A DNA stretch of 64,000 bases from Halosimplex aquaticum (GCF_028747785.1 NZ_CP118158.1:558001-622000); one strand, 5' to 3'. Shown: positions 1 through 9,560, numbered from the stretch's first letter. Notes: generated by a model from the sequence alone, not told the origin. Program-made: numbers and translations.

Positions 1-279
1 GAGCCCATCGAGAGCCCGCCGCTCCGCGAGATCGACGTGCCGGATCCCGAGGACCCGCCCTCGGGCTGTCGGTTCCACACGCGCTGTCCGGAAGCGCGCG
101 AGGCCTGCACGGAGGAGAGCCCCGAGTTGACGCCGGTGGGCGAGACGCCGCGACACGAGGCGGCCTGTTACTACGCGCGCGACGACCGGGAGTACTGGAA
201 CAGCGACCCGCTCCCGGGCCTCGAAGGCGAGAGCGGGGGCGGGAGCGAGCGCGATCCGCGCTCGGCCGGCGCGGACTGA
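1..279 (+). CDS. Dipeptide/oligopeptide ABC transporter ATPase, C-terminal end (partial)
   Basis: The reading frame is open from the left edge, so only the last 92 residues are present. They carry the C-terminal signature of Opp/Dpp-type ATPases: a GCRFHTRCP segment with several cysteines (CRFHTRC, ACTEE, AACYY), known in this family as the oligopeptide/dipeptide C-terminal region. The Walker motifs lie outside the window. The protein would energise import of peptides or, as often in haloarchaea, oligosaccharides. It sits just upstream of a galacturonide-cleaving GH4 gene on the same strand, which makes sugar-oligomer uptake plausible. That substrate is inference. Confidence 0.85.
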   Translation, partial: EPIESPPLREIDVPDPEDPPSGCRFHTRCPEAREACTEESPELTPVGETPRHEAACYYARDDREYWNSDPLPGLEGESGGGSERDPRSAGAD

Positions 280-312
280 CACTCTGCGTCGAGGAATTCC
301 TCTCCGCCAGCC

Positions 313-323
313 AAAAGCTATTA
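313..323 (+). promoter_or_regulatory. TATA-like box of the GH4 gene
   Basis: An A/T-rich AAAAGCTATTA stretch lies about 29 bases upstream of the ATG at 349, the spacing expected for a leaderless haloarchaeal transcript. It supports the ATG at 349 over the in-frame GTG at 388. Confidence 0.5.
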
Positions 324-348
324 GCCGTCGTCTCGCAAGCGCCTGTAG

Positions 349-1794
349 ATGCACCAGTTACGACGCGACGACCAGTCGAGCGTACAGGTGAAGATCGGCT
401 ACGTCGGCGGCGGGAGCCGGTCGTGGGCGACGACGCTGATGAACGACCTCGCGCAGACGACGGACCTCGCGGGCGAAGTCGCCCTCTACGACGTCGACCG
501 GGAGAGCGCCCGGACGAACGCCGAACTAGGCGAGTGGATCCAGCGCCACGACGAGGCGGTCGGCGACTGGAAGTACACGGTCGCCGAGACGCTCTCGGAC
601 GCGCTCGCCGACGCCGACTTCGTCATCCTGTCGACCCAGGACCCGCCGGGCGAGACGATGGTGAACGACCTCGAACTCCCCGCGGAGTACGGCATCTACC
701 AGACCGTGGGCGACACCGTCGGCCCCGGCGGGACGCTCAGGGCGATGCGGTCGGTCCCGCAGTACCGGGAGATCGCCGCCGCGGTCCGCGAGCAGTGTCC
801 CGACGCCTGGGTCATCAACTACACGAACCCGATGACCGTCTGCACGCGGACCCTCTACGAGGAGTACCCAGACATCAACGCCGTCGGGCTCTGCCACGAG
901 GTGTTCAAGGTCCAGGAGCTGTTCGCCGACCTCGCCGAGGAGTACCTCGACGCCGACGACGTGGCCCGCGAGGAGATCAGCGTGAACGTGAAGGGAATCA
1001 ACCACTTCACCTGGGTCGACGACGCCCACTGGGGCGACCGGAACGTGTACGACCTCGTCGACCGGTGGGTGGCCGACCGCGAGTCGGTGCCGCGCTTCGA
1101 CCCCGGCGACCTGGACGACGAGTCGTACTTCGTCAACCATCGCGACGTGACGCAGGACCTCTACGAGCAGTTCGGAATCCTGCCCGCCGCGGGCGACCGC
1201 CACCTCGTCGAGTTCGTCCCCTGGTACCTCGACGTCGAGTCCGGCGAGGAGGTCCAACAGTGGGGGATCCGCCAGACGCCGAGCGAGTACCGGGTCGACC
1301 ACTGGCCCGAGGGCGAGGACGAGCGCCGCGAGCTGCTGGAGGGCGACGAGCCCTTCGAGTTCACCGAGTCGGGCGAGGAGGCGGTCGACTGGATGCGCGC
1401 GCTCCTGGGGATGGAGCCGCTGAAGACCCACGCCAACTACCCCAACCGCGGGCAGTGCCCCGACCTGCCGGACGGCGCGGTCGTCGAGACGAACGTGCTG
1501 GTCGACGGCGACGGCGTCACGCCGCTGACCGCGGGCGAACTCCCTGACCAACTGCACGATATCGTCCTGACGCACGTGAAGAACCAGGAGACGCTCGTCG
1601 CGGCCGGCTTCGACGGCGACCTCGACCGCGCGTACCGCGCGTTCCTGACCGACCCGCTCGTGGACGTCGGCACCGAGGAGGCCCGCGAACTGTTCTCCCG
1701 CCTCGTCGACGCGGAACGCGACTACCTCGACGGCTGGGACCTCTCGTCGTCCGTGCTGGACCACGAGGAATCCGCGATAGCCGCGGACGACTGA
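349..1794 (+). CDS. GH4 family glycosidase with CHEV motif, probable alpha-galacturonidase
   Basis: Family 4 glycoside hydrolases use NAD and a divalent metal to cleave glycosides by a redox-elimination route. The protein (481 aa) has the N-terminal nucleotide-binding segment KIGYVGGGS at about residues 15-23, NYTNP near 163, and the metal-binding cysteine/histidine in GLCHEVF (C182, H183, E184, V185). CHEV is the motif described for GH4 alpha-galacturonidases; glucosidases and galactosidases of the family carry other residues here. The neighbourhood (GH28 polygalacturonase, acid-sugar enzymes) agrees with release of galacturonic acid from oligogalacturonides in the cytoplasm. The family core starts around residue 14, so GTG 388 is an alternative start. 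There is no signal peptide. Confidence 0.85.
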   Translation: MHQLRRDDQSSVQVKIGYVGGGSRSWATTLMNDLAQTTDLAGEVALYDVDRESARTNAELGEWIQRHDEAVGDWKYTVAETLSDALADADFVILSTQDPPGETMVNDLELPAEYGIYQTVGDTVGPGGTLRAMRSVPQYREIAAAVREQCPDAWVINYTNPMTVCTRTLYEEYPDINAVGLCHEVFKVQELFADLAEEYLDADDVAREEISVNVKGINHFTWVDDAHWGDRNVYDLVDRWVADRESVPRFDPGDLDDESYFVNHRDVTQDLYEQFGILPAAGDRHLVEFVPWYLDVESGEEVQQWGIRQTPSEYRVDHWPEGEDERRELLEGDEPFEFTESGEEAVDWMRALLGMEPLKTHANYPNRGQCPDLPDGAVVETNVLVDGDGVTPLTAGELPDQLHDIVLTHVKNQETLVAAGFDGDLDRAYRAFLTDPLVDVGTEEARELFSRLVDAERDYLDGWDLSSSVLDHEESAIAADD

Positions 1795-1899
1795 TCCGGA
1801 ACGCCCGGCGCCCCGTCTCGCCGGGCGACTGGGAGCGCACGGCGGTCGAGCGCGTCGGGACGCACACCGCGGACGTGACTCGACGACCCGGCCGCCGAC

Positions 1900-3636
1900 T
1901 CACCGGCTCCCGGGTTCTTCGCCTCGCTCGGCAGGCCAGATGAGCTTCGTGTCGCGGGTCCGGCCGTGTCCGTCGAAGGTACCGTGGACGTAGCCGTGTC
2001 CGCCCAGATACTCCGGGACCAGACCGGGTTTACCGCGGAGCGCCGCGTCGAGCGCGAGGATCGCCAGCGGCTCGGCGGCGTCGAACCGCGCGTAGGCGCG
2101 GTCCGCGCTCGCGAGGAAGAAGCCGTGGTGGTAGCGCCGTTCGATCATGCGGTCCGCCACGCGGCGAGCGCGGTCCAGGTAGTCCGGGTGGCTCGCGGTC
2201 CGCTGGAGCTCCAGCAGCGCGAATATCTCCATCGGGTTCGCACCCGCCACTTCCGGGTCCAGCGCCACGCCCTCGCCCGGGTTGGCACCGATGTCGCCCA
2301 CGCCGAGTCCGTCTGCGATCCGCCTGGCCGTCTCCCACAGCACGTCCCGTCCGGAGAGGCGGTACGCACGCACGTACGTCCGGAGGAACTGCATGTCGGC
2401 GTCGAGCGGCTCCCACGTCCGCCCCTTCTCGCCGTAATAGCCGGTGCGCGGGAACGACTTCCCGGTCAGATCTGTCCCGTCGGCCCACATCGGCAGGAAC
2501 GCGTTCCGCTCCGGCGCGTACCCGTGCTCGGCGAGCACCGCGAGGCCGTCGACCGTCCACCGGCGTAACTGCTCGCCGTCCCGACCGAGCGACTCCGCGA
2601 GGGCGAGCTGGACGAACCCGCTGCGGGCGTACAGCGTCCGGACCCGACTCCCCCAGACGACCCACCCCTCGCGCGCGACCTCCGCGAACTCGTCGCCGAA
2701 CTGGTTCTCCGCGCGGTCGCCGTAGTCCGAGGTCGTCGGCAACGGGCCGTCGGCCGGCGGTTCGTTGCGTCGCCGCGGCTTCGTGTACTGGTAGGCGCCC
2801 AGCCCCGTCTCGGGGTGGCGCGCCTTCACGTACATCTCCGCGAGGCGCTCTCCCCAGGTCCACGCGTCGCCGTCGCCGGCGAGCGCGGACAGCGCGCCGG
2901 CCGCGAGGATCAGGTCCGTACCGACGTTGACGAACGAGAGCCCGTCGCCCTCGAAAAAGGGGTCCGGGTCGGCGAACTCGTGGTCCCAGAGATCGCCCAG
3001 TTCTCGGCCGTACTCGCCGTGACGGTTCATGTCTAGCGTTTCCCAGTCGAGGACGTGCGCGTCCCAGACCGCCCTGAGGAGGCGAGTCGTCGCCTCGGCG
3101 TCGACGTCCCACAGCAGTTCGTAGAACGGGAAGTGGGTCTTGAACTCGTGGACGTCGGCGTCGAAGTGCCCGACGGGGTCGAGCGTCCGCAGATCGACGA
3201 ACTGGTGGCCGCCCCACCTGAGCAGGCCCCGCTCGTCGACGAGTTCGTCGAAGTGGTAGGCGACCGACTCCCTCGCCGCGTCCACGTACCGGCGATCTCC
3301 CGTAACGCCGCTCAGCCCGGCCAGGACCCGGAACAGGTTCTGCTGGCTGGCCAGGTTGGAGACGACGAACTCCTCGCCGTCGTATCGCCAGGTCACGGGG
3401 TCGTCCGTCTCGACGTGAACGCCGTCGACGAACAGCGGCGTCGACTCGCCGCTCCACCGGTCGCGCCCGGTCTCCAGCACTCGGTCGACGTACGACTCCA
3501 CGGTCGACAGCCGCTCGTCGTCGCGCCGGGGCGTTTCGGCCGCCGTGTTCGCGCTCCGGCTCCCAGCTGTCGAACGACCGTCGTCGGCCGCACTGCTCGC
3601 TCCCAGAAACGGATCGCCGCCGGACTGATAGATCAC
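1900..3636 (-). CDS. Helical (alpha/alpha)-barrel enzyme, possible pectate lyase or glycosidase
   Basis: This large acidic protein is rich in aromatic residues and repeated helix pairs (LFRVLAGLSGVTGDRRYVDAA; RTLYARSGFVQLALAESLG), the pattern of (alpha/alpha) toroid carbohydrate enzymes. I cannot place it firmly; PL2-type pectate lyases have a similar fold and size, and the pectin context favours that. A TATA-like TTATCA (3661-3666, complement strand) lies 27 bases before an in-frame GTG at 3636, suggesting a leaderless start there (578 aa). The longer frame begins with GTG at 3729 (609 aa) but its extra residues look non-conserved. It lies downstream of the ThDP enzyme on the same strand. 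No secretion signal is evident, so it probably acts on imported oligomers. Confidence 0.6.
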   Translation of the reverse strand: MIYQSGGDPFLGASSAADDGRSTAGSRSANTAAETPRRDDERLSTVESYVDRVLETGRDRWSGESTPLFVDGVHVETDDPVTWRYDGEEFVVSNLASQQNLFRVLAGLSGVTGDRRYVDAARESVAYHFDELVDERGLLRWGGHQFVDLRTLDPVGHFDADVHEFKTHFPFYELLWDVDAEATTRLLRAVWDAHVLDWETLDMNRHGEYGRELGDLWDHEFADPDPFFEGDGLSFVNVGTDLILAAGALSALAGDGDAWTWGERLAEMYVKARHPETGLGAYQYTKPRRRNEPPADGPLPTTSDYGDRAENQFGDEFAEVAREGWVVWGSRVRTLYARSGFVQLALAESLGRDGEQLRRWTVDGLAVLAEHGYAPERNAFLPMWADGTDLTGKSFPRTGYYGEKGRTWEPLDADMQFLRTYVRAYRLSGRDVLWETARRIADGLGVGDIGANPGEGVALDPEVAGANPMEIFALLELQRTASHPDYLDRARRVADRMIERRYHHGFFLASADRAYARFDAAEPLAILALDAALRGKPGLVPEYLGGHGYVHGTFDGHGRTRDTKLIWPAERGEEPGSR

Positions 3637-3772
3637 GTTCAGAGGGTTGCAGACGACGAATGATAACGTTTCTCCCGGCGAGTCGTCGCTCGTCGTCACG
3701 CGAGGTGTCGCAGTGAACGGAGGTGTCACCGGGCGGCTGGTGACGGCGCGCGTTCGGATCTGAACCGGGCGG

Positions 3773-5467
3773 TCAGAACTCCAGTTCGGAGTCGTAGTCG
3801 GCGGCCGCCGCCGCGGTCGGTTCGTCCGGGTCGACGCGGACGTCGATCAGTTCCGGCCCGTCGTCCCGTCCCAGCGCGTCCGAGACCGCGGTACTGAGGT
3901 CGCCGAGCGTCCGAACGGTCGTCCCGCGGCAGTCGAACCCCTCCGCGATGGCCCCGAAGTCGGGCGACGCCCAGCCGAACCGGTGTCCGTCCGCGTAGCG
4001 GTCGATGTCCGGCGACTTGCTGATGACGCCGTAGTCGGCGTTGTTCAGGACGACCGTGACGACGTTCAGGTCGTTCGCCGCCGCCGTGTGGAGTTCCTGC
4101 AGGCACATCATGAGGCTCCCGTCGCCGGTCAGCGCGACGACGGGCCGGTCCGGCGTGGCCAGTTTCGCGCCGAGCGCGGCCGGCAGGCCGACGCCCATGC
4201 CGGCCCACGACCCGGCCGTGACGTAGGTCCCCGGTTCGTAGCTCTCGAAGACCTGCTTGGCCCAGAGCCTGAACCCGCCGATGTCAGTGGCGACGACCGC
4301 CTCTCGCGGCAGCGCCTCCCGGAGGGTCCGCAACACGCCCGCCGTCGCGACCGGTGGATCATCGTCGAACAACCTGCGCTCGTCGAGCCGCGCCTCGTAC
4401 TCGGCGCGGACGCGGTCGGCGACGGCCGCCCCGTCCCACGCCGAGTCGGGCCGCGCCGCGTCGCCGAGTTCGTCGCCGATCGCGTCGACCGCCTCGGCGA
4501 CGCTCGCCGCGATCGCGACGTCGGCGTCGTAGGCGACGTCGATCCGGCTCGTGTCCCGGGTCACGTGGATCAGCGTCTCGCCCATAGGGAGTGACCAGTC
4601 GGCGGTCGTGACGCCGTCGAAGCGCGTCCCGAGCGCGAGGACGACGTCGGCGGCCGCGAGCGCCCGCTTCCCGCCGGCCGGGAGGTGGCTCCCGGTGACG
4701 CCGAGCCAGCGGGGGTCGTCCTCGGGGAAGAGGCCCTTCGCCTTGTAGGAGGTGACCACGGGCGCGTCCAGTCGCTCGACGAGCGCCCGGATCGCCGACG
4801 GGCCTCCCGACCGCCTGGCGCCGAGTCCGAGATAAACGACCGGCCGGTCCGCGCCGGCGAGCGCCGCGGCCGCGGTGCGGTACTCGGCGTCGCCGTCGAA
4901 CACGCTCGTCGACGGCGTATCGACGATCCCCGGCGAGCGGAACTCGGCGTCGAGGAGCGGGCGGGCGACGCCGAGCCGGACCGGTCCCCGCGGGGGCGCC
5001 AGCGCCGACTCGATCGCCGAGTGGACCTTCCGGTGAAACTCGGTCGGCCGATCCACCGAGACGTTCTCCTTGACGACGTAGTCGTAGGTGTCCGGTTCGA
5101 TCTCGTGGATCGGCGCCTTGCCGCGGTCGTCGGGATCGGGGGTCGCTGCGACGTGGATCAGCGGCACGCGGTCGTCGAGGGCGTTCTTCAGTCCGTGCAT
5201 CGCGTTCGTGTCGCCCGGGCCGGGGACGGTCAGCGTCGCGGCGACGCCGCCGCCGGCCTCGTAGTGCCCCCACGCGACGTGGGGGATCGCGGTCTCGTGG
5301 CGAGCCATCACGTACCGGATCTCGTCTCGGGCCGCGACGGTGCGGTCGAGCGGGAGCGTCTGCGTCCCGGGCAGGCCGACCAGGAGGTCGACGCCCGCGT
5401 CGACCAGCGCGTCGTAGAGCTGGACGCTGGCGGGACGGGCCGGTGGTCCATCGACTGTCGGAGTCAT
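3773..5467 (-). CDS. Thiamine-diphosphate-dependent enzyme (acetolactate synthase/decarboxylase superfamily)
   Basis: The 564-residue protein has the three-domain ThDP decarboxylase layout. The N-terminal pyrimidine-binding domain carries the catalytic glutamate in ARHETA (E58). A central Rossmann-like domain follows. The C-terminal domain carries the ThDP/metal motif GDGS (about 447) to NN (about 470). Family members decarboxylate 2-oxo acids or cleave acyloins. The substrate is not evident; flanking acid-sugar enzymes suggest a 2-oxo sugar acid or its breakdown product. The ATG at 5467 is preceded by a TATA-like box at 5497-5505 (complement). It is not a housekeeping acetolactate synthase by context: no small subunit or ilvC is adjacent. 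Confidence 0.8.
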   Translation of the reverse strand: MTPTVDGPPARPASVQLYDALVDAGVDLLVGLPGTQTLPLDRTVAARDEIRYVMARHETAIPHVAWGHYEAGGGVAATLTVPGPGDTNAMHGLKNALDDRVPLIHVAATPDPDDRGKAPIHEIEPDTYDYVVKENVSVDRPTEFHRKVHSAIESALAPPRGPVRLGVARPLLDAEFRSPGIVDTPSTSVFDGDAEYRTAAAALAGADRPVVYLGLGARRSGGPSAIRALVERLDAPVVTSYKAKGLFPEDDPRWLGVTGSHLPAGGKRALAAADVVLALGTRFDGVTTADWSLPMGETLIHVTRDTSRIDVAYDADVAIAASVAEAVDAIGDELGDAARPDSAWDGAAVADRVRAEYEARLDERRLFDDDPPVATAGVLRTLREALPREAVVATDIGGFRLWAKQVFESYEPGTYVTAGSWAGMGVGLPAALGAKLATPDRPVVALTGDGSLMMCLQELHTAAANDLNVVTVVLNNADYGVISKSPDIDRYADGHRFGWASPDFGAIAEGFDCRGTTVRTLGDLSTAVSDALGRDDGPELIDVRVDPDEPTAAAAADYDSELEF

Positions 5468-5496
5468 CTATCGGCTCTGGGTTACACCGACACCGG

Positions 5497-5505
5497 CAAA
5501 TAACT
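5497..5505 (-). promoter_or_regulatory. TATA-like box of the ThDP enzyme gene
   Basis: On the minus strand AGTTATTTG lies about 30-34 bases before the ATG at 5467, consistent with a short or absent leader. Confidence 0.45.
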
Positions 5506-5626
5506 ACTCCTCGCCGGCGCCGCCTCGCGACCTCGGCCCCAGAGATCGCCCCTGCCTCACCGGTCCCCCGTCGTCCCGGGGCGCCCCCACCGTGCGACCG
5601 GGGCTGAGATGCGCCGTCGCACCAGC

Positions 5627-5634
5627 GTTTATTG
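5627..5634 (+). promoter_or_regulatory. TATA-like box of the enolase-superfamily gene
   Basis: GTTTATTG is centred 28 bases before the ATG at 5658. This fixes that ATG as the likely leaderless start rather than an upstream in-frame ATG at 5592. Confidence 0.5.
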
Positions 5635-5657
5635 CCCCCGGAGTCAGATCCGGACAC

Positions 5658-6788
5658 ATGGAGATCACGGACATCGAGACGAGAGTCCTCCGTCGCGACC
5701 TCGACGAGCGCTTCGCCAACGCCCAGAAGTGGATCGACAGCCGGGAGTACTGCCTCGTCAGGGTCGAGACGACCGATGGGGTCGTCGGCTGGGGGGAGTG
5801 CTGGGGGCCGGCGGCCGGCAACCGGGAGATGATCGACGAGTACGTCGCGCCGCGGCTGGTCGGTCGGCGCGTCGACGACGTCGAACAGGTCCACGACGAC
5901 CTGGTGTTCGAACTCCGGTCGTCGTACCACTCGTACGTCCCGGCCAGCGTCGTCAGCGGCGTCGACATCGCGCTCTGGGACGCCTACGGGAAGTCGGTCG
6001 GACGGTCGGTCTCCCGGCTGCTGGGAGGCCGGCGGCGCGACGAGGTCCGCGCCTACGCGACGGGACACTTCTTCCGCGACGTCGACGACCTGGCGGAACT
6101 GAAGCGGATCGTCGCCGCGGAGGCACGGGACCACGTCGACGCCGGGTTCACGGCGCTCAAACAGAAGATCGGCCTCGCGCGACACTTCCCGTGGGGGCCC
6201 GACGAGGACCTCGAACTGGTCGCGGCCGTCCGCGAGGCCGTCGGCGACGACGTGGCGCTGATGGTCGACGCCAACCACGCGTACGACCTGGCCGACGCGC
6301 GCCGCGTCGCGCGCGGACTCGACACGTACGACGTTCGCTTCTTCGAGGAACCGGTCCGCCCGGCGGTCGACTACTACGCCGACCTCGCGGAGGGCGTCGA
6401 CGTGGCGCTCGCCGGCGGCGAGTGCTGGGCGTTCCGGCACGAGTTCGAGCGCGTGACCCGCGAGACGGGCGTCGAGTACCTCCAGCCCGACGTGACCAGC
6501 GCCGGCGGGATCACCTCGGCCCGGCGCGTCGCCACGCTGGCCGACAGCGCGAACGTCCAGTGCGTCCCCCACGTGTTCGGGAGCGCGGTCGCGCTCGCGG
6601 CCAGCCTCCAGGTCATCGCCGCGACGCCGGGCGACCCCATGCTGGAGTTCGATCGGACGCCGAACCCGATCCGCGAGGACCTCGCCGCCGACCCGATCAC
6701 CAACGACGGCGACTCGGTACAGATCCGCGACGAACCCGGCCTCGGGATCGAGGTCGACGAGGACGTGCTGGAGCGGTTCGCGGTCTGA
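5658..6788 (+). CDS. Mandelate racemase/muconate lactonizing (enolase superfamily) protein, probable acid-sugar dehydratase
   Basis: The 376-residue protein shows the full enolase-superfamily active site of the mandelate racemase type: KxK (K168, K170), metal ligands D204 (VDANH), E230 (FFEEP) and E255 (GGE), then D278 and H305 (VPHVFGS) at the end of the barrel. Members with this set remove a proton next to a carboxylate, usually dehydrating aldonates or uronates or racemising. With a GH4 galacturonidase and GH28 nearby, dehydration of a galacturonate-derived acid is likely, but specificity cannot be read from sequence. It is followed 48 bases later by an Ldh2-type dehydrogenase with its own TATA-like box. 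Confidence 0.85.
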   Translation: MEITDIETRVLRRDLDERFANAQKWIDSREYCLVRVETTDGVVGWGECWGPAAGNREMIDEYVAPRLVGRRVDDVEQVHDDLVFELRSSYHSYVPASVVSGVDIALWDAYGKSVGRSVSRLLGGRRRDEVRAYATGHFFRDVDDLAELKRIVAAEARDHVDAGFTALKQKIGLARHFPWGPDEDLELVAAVREAVGDDVALMVDANHAYDLADARRVARGLDTYDVRFFEEPVRPAVDYYADLAEGVDVALAGGECWAFRHEFERVTRETGVEYLQPDVTSAGGITSARRVATLADSANVQCVPHVFGSAVALAASLQVIAATPGDPMLEFDRTPNPIREDLAADPITNDGDSVQIRDEPGLGIEVDEDVLERFAV

Positions 6789-6804
6789 GGGGAGCGGACC
6801 CTCA

Positions 6805-6812
6805 CATTTACC
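6805..6812 (+). promoter_or_regulatory. TATA-like box of the Ldh2-type gene
   Basis: CATTTACC is centred about 29 bases before the ATG at 6837, so that ATG is the likely leaderless start. Confidence 0.45.
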
Positions 6813-6836
6813 GTGGGGCCGCGCGTTGGTCGACCC

Positions 6837-7910
6837 ATGCCAGTCGTCGAAGCGGAGCGCCTCGAATCGTTCTCGCGACGCGCCCTCGAATCGTACGGGA
6901 CGCCACCGGGGACGGCCGAGATCGTCGCGTCGTCGCTCGTCGACGCGGAGCTGGTCGGCCACTCCTCCCACGGCGTCGTCCGGATCCCCTACTACGCCGA
7001 CGACTTCGTCTCCGAGACGATCGACCCGACGGCCGAGCCGACCGTCGAGTCGGCCGGGTCGTTCCACCAGGTCGTCGGCGGCGCGGCCATGGGGCAGCTC
7101 ACGGGACAGCGAGCGGTCGACCTGCTCGTCGAGACGGCCGGCGAGCTCGGCGTCGGGGTCGTCGGGATCCGCGACTCGGGACACCTCGGTCGCATCGGCG
7201 AGTGGGCCGAGCGGGTCACCGGGGAGGGCCTGCTGTTCTCGTCGTGGGTCAACCTCCAGGGCGGCTCCCAGCGGATCGCGCCACCGGGGACGGCCGACAG
7301 GCGACTCGGGACGAATCCGACGACGTTCGGCGTCCCGACGTTCGACGCGCTCCCGTTCGACCTGATCTACGACGGCGCGACGAGCCAGGTCGCCCACGGG
7401 AAGATCATCGAACGCGACGGGTCCGGGCAACGGCTCCCCGACGCGTGGACGATCTCCGAGTCCGGCGAGCCGGTCGCGCACGCGGCCGACTTCGAGGACG
7501 GCCAGGGAGCGCTCCTGCCGCTCGGCGGGCGGGCGACCGGATACAAGGGGTTCGGTCTCGCGACCATGGCCGAGCTCTTCGCCTCGATCGTCGGCGACGG
7601 TCCGGTCTCCTCCGAGGAGCGCCAGGACTGGAACGGTAACGGCGCTGCCTTCATCGCCATCGACCCGACCGTGTTCACGACGCGCGACGACCTCATCGAG
7701 CGCGCCGCCCGGCTGGCCGCGCATCTCCGGTCGGCGGAACCCATCGAAGACGACGGGGAGGTGCTCCTCCCCGGCGAACCCGAGTATCGCGCCCGTCAGC
7801 AGCGTCGCGAGGAGGGAATCTCCATCGAGACGGCCGTCGCCGACGAGTTATCCGCGCTCGCCGCCGACCGAGATATCGAAACGCACCTTCCTGACCCGCT
7901 CGCGGGGTAG
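6837..7910 (+). CDS. Malate/L-lactate dehydrogenase family (Ldh2-type) oxidoreductase
   Basis: The 357-residue protein matches the Ldh2/MDG family. It has the N-terminal helical segment with GHSSHGVVR near residue 42, the RDSGHLGRIGEW segment near 115, the LGTNPTTFGVP substrate/NAD region near 157, and GYKGFGLA near 237. These enzymes reduce or oxidise 2-oxo/2-hydroxy acids with NAD(P)H and have a fold unlike ordinary Rossmann dehydrogenases. Close to a sugar-acid dehydratase it may reduce a 2-oxo-acid intermediate. The precise substrate is unknown. Confidence 0.85.
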   Translation: MPVVEAERLESFSRRALESYGTPPGTAEIVASSLVDAELVGHSSHGVVRIPYYADDFVSETIDPTAEPTVESAGSFHQVVGGAAMGQLTGQRAVDLLVETAGELGVGVVGIRDSGHLGRIGEWAERVTGEGLLFSSWVNLQGGSQRIAPPGTADRRLGTNPTTFGVPTFDALPFDLIYDGATSQVAHGKIIERDGSGQRLPDAWTISESGEPVAHAADFEDGQGALLPLGGRATGYKGFGLATMAELFASIVGDGPVSSEERQDWNGNGAAFIAIDPTVFTTRDDLIERAARLAAHLRSAEPIEDDGEVLLPGEPEYRARQQRREEGISIETAVADELSALAADRDIETHLPDPLAG

Positions 7911-9399
7911 TCCGCCGGCCAGCAGGACCCCCTCCGTGGCCGTCGACGGGACACTGCGGCGTCGCTGCAACCGGACCGCTGGTCGCACAGGGCGAAGTCC
8001 GCAGCTACATTTTCGCTATCGGCTCTGATTCCCGTGTGCCGAATCACTGCTTAGAACCGGTCTCAGACCACATACTGGGCCGAAGTGAACTACCGAGAGG
8101 CAGTATCCGGAACGATATGGCCCCTCACGGCAAGAAATAGTCCGATATCAATGGTTTTGTTCCTCTCTGGGGAACTCTTTGCACGCCCGTATCAAAACAG
8201 TCCCCGTCTTGCGAAACTGTCGCCGGACGGTGGCCCGATCCGTCTCGGAGCCCGTGTCGGAGATTACATTAGTAAGTCTGTAATCCGGATTAATTGCGTC
8301 TCTATTGGTAGTTACTAAACCCCGCCGTCGGACGTCTTGAACGCTGCTGGCGGACAGAAGCCGTCAGATAGCGGCTACACGATGATAGTGGCAGGCGCTA
8401 TCGAACATCACAGTTCAGTTCCCCACAAGGGAACGGGAAGTTTCAGCCACAGGAAGTCTAAGTCGAGGAGACCGTAAACCCCGGTGAATTCGGCGATATC
8501 GGGTAATCTACGCCGTATCGACTGGCACACACGGGGACATAGCCGTCTGCAGAAACGCAGCGGTAGTGAGGTGATGAGGGGATCGGGATATCTGTGTGTA
8601 GATATGTCGGTCTGGTTACCCCGCGCGTTCGACGACGGAACCGGGAGATGGCGACCGGATCGTTGAGGGCAGTTCGCTGTCGGGGCGCCGTCGTCAACCG
8701 GCACTGTCTGAGGGCGCGCCGCGGAACTACCGATGGGGCCGTTCGCAGTAGCGGAACTCGTCAAACAATCTACCGGTCCGTACCGGGATTCACGGTCACG
8801 ACGCGGACGCATCGTCGGTACGAACCTGCGACCGTCGAGCCGCTGGAAGCGGAAGTGTAACGGTAGAGTCCCACAGGTATGGCAGATCTCCATTCAGTAC
8901 TAGATCCTGATATCAATTGGAAACCGATGTCTGAGTGGCGAACAATCGATCGACTGCTACGACATCTGACTCCGGAATCCGACGATTTGAATTGTCTCGT
9001 GTGGAAATACAGGACCACACAGATCTCGGCTCAATTTATTTCGAATCCTTGCCACAGCGCCCAAAGTATTTCATAAATGTGGACGTATTTCCAAGTTCAT
9101 CCGAGAATATGCGCCCGACTGTAGAATGATACCCAGGTCCGACACAGACAGAATGGTACTACTCAGGTAGAGGTGAAATGTGGATGCTAATATAATTATA
9201 TGCATAGTTTTCCGAAAACATAAGAAATCATAACCAAACGCTCGGGCGCAACGATCTGTGATCCGGACCGAGGACGGAGTACGCGCAGGCGTCACTGCGG
9301 TCGCTGGTTCTCGCCGTCCACCGGCGATGCGGACGCCGGCGACGCTCGTGCTCGTCGGCCGGCTCGAGAGAGAGAGCGCGGATCCGGCGACCAGCGGTC
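7911..9399. other. Non-coding/decayed stretch, no intact gene seen
   Basis: About 1.5 kb between the Ldh2-type gene and the fragment pair at 9400-9853. GC content drops in patches (for example 8870-9250), and short frames on both strands show no recognisable motifs or consistent haloarchaeal composition. The A/T-rich tract around 9180-9235 could hold promoters or an old insertion end. I see no tRNA and no clear inverted repeats. Confidence 0.5.
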
Positions 9400-9560
9400 C
9401 TAGCCGGGCAGAAAGAGGCTGATCAGCGCGACGACGAGGCCGGCCAGCCCCATCCGGATCGCGGAGACGTACCACTTCTGGCCGGAGATCGAGCCCGTGT
9501 CGGCACCGAAGGCGGCGAGGACGCCGATGCCGAGCCCGACGTCGACGAACCCGAACGCGT
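9400..9560 (-). pseudogene. C-terminal fragment of a membrane protein (VIT/CCC1-like)
   Basis: On the minus strand a 50-residue tail reads as two hydrophobic segments separated by SISGQKWYVSAIRMG and ends in LISLFLPG-stop. This resembles the last two helices of VIT1/CCC1-type metal transporters, where a KxxxSxxRM-like turn is common. No start codon or upstream portion exists: at about 9556 the similarity stops and a different fragment begins on the other strand. The family assignment is tentative; the truncation is clear. Confidence 0.5.

Noticed and set aside
4359-7724. Very long minus-strand open frame (over 1100 codons) across the acid-sugar genes
   Set aside because: It lies antisense to the enolase-superfamily and Ldh2-type genes and overlaps the ThDP gene in another frame. 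Arg/Asp/Val-rich composition and no motifs mark it as a by-product of GC-rich codon bias.
8408-8893. Minus-strand frame of 161 codons in the 7.9-9.4 kb gap
   Set aside because: Composition is unlike haloarchaeal proteins, with many Arg/Ser/Pro and no domain.
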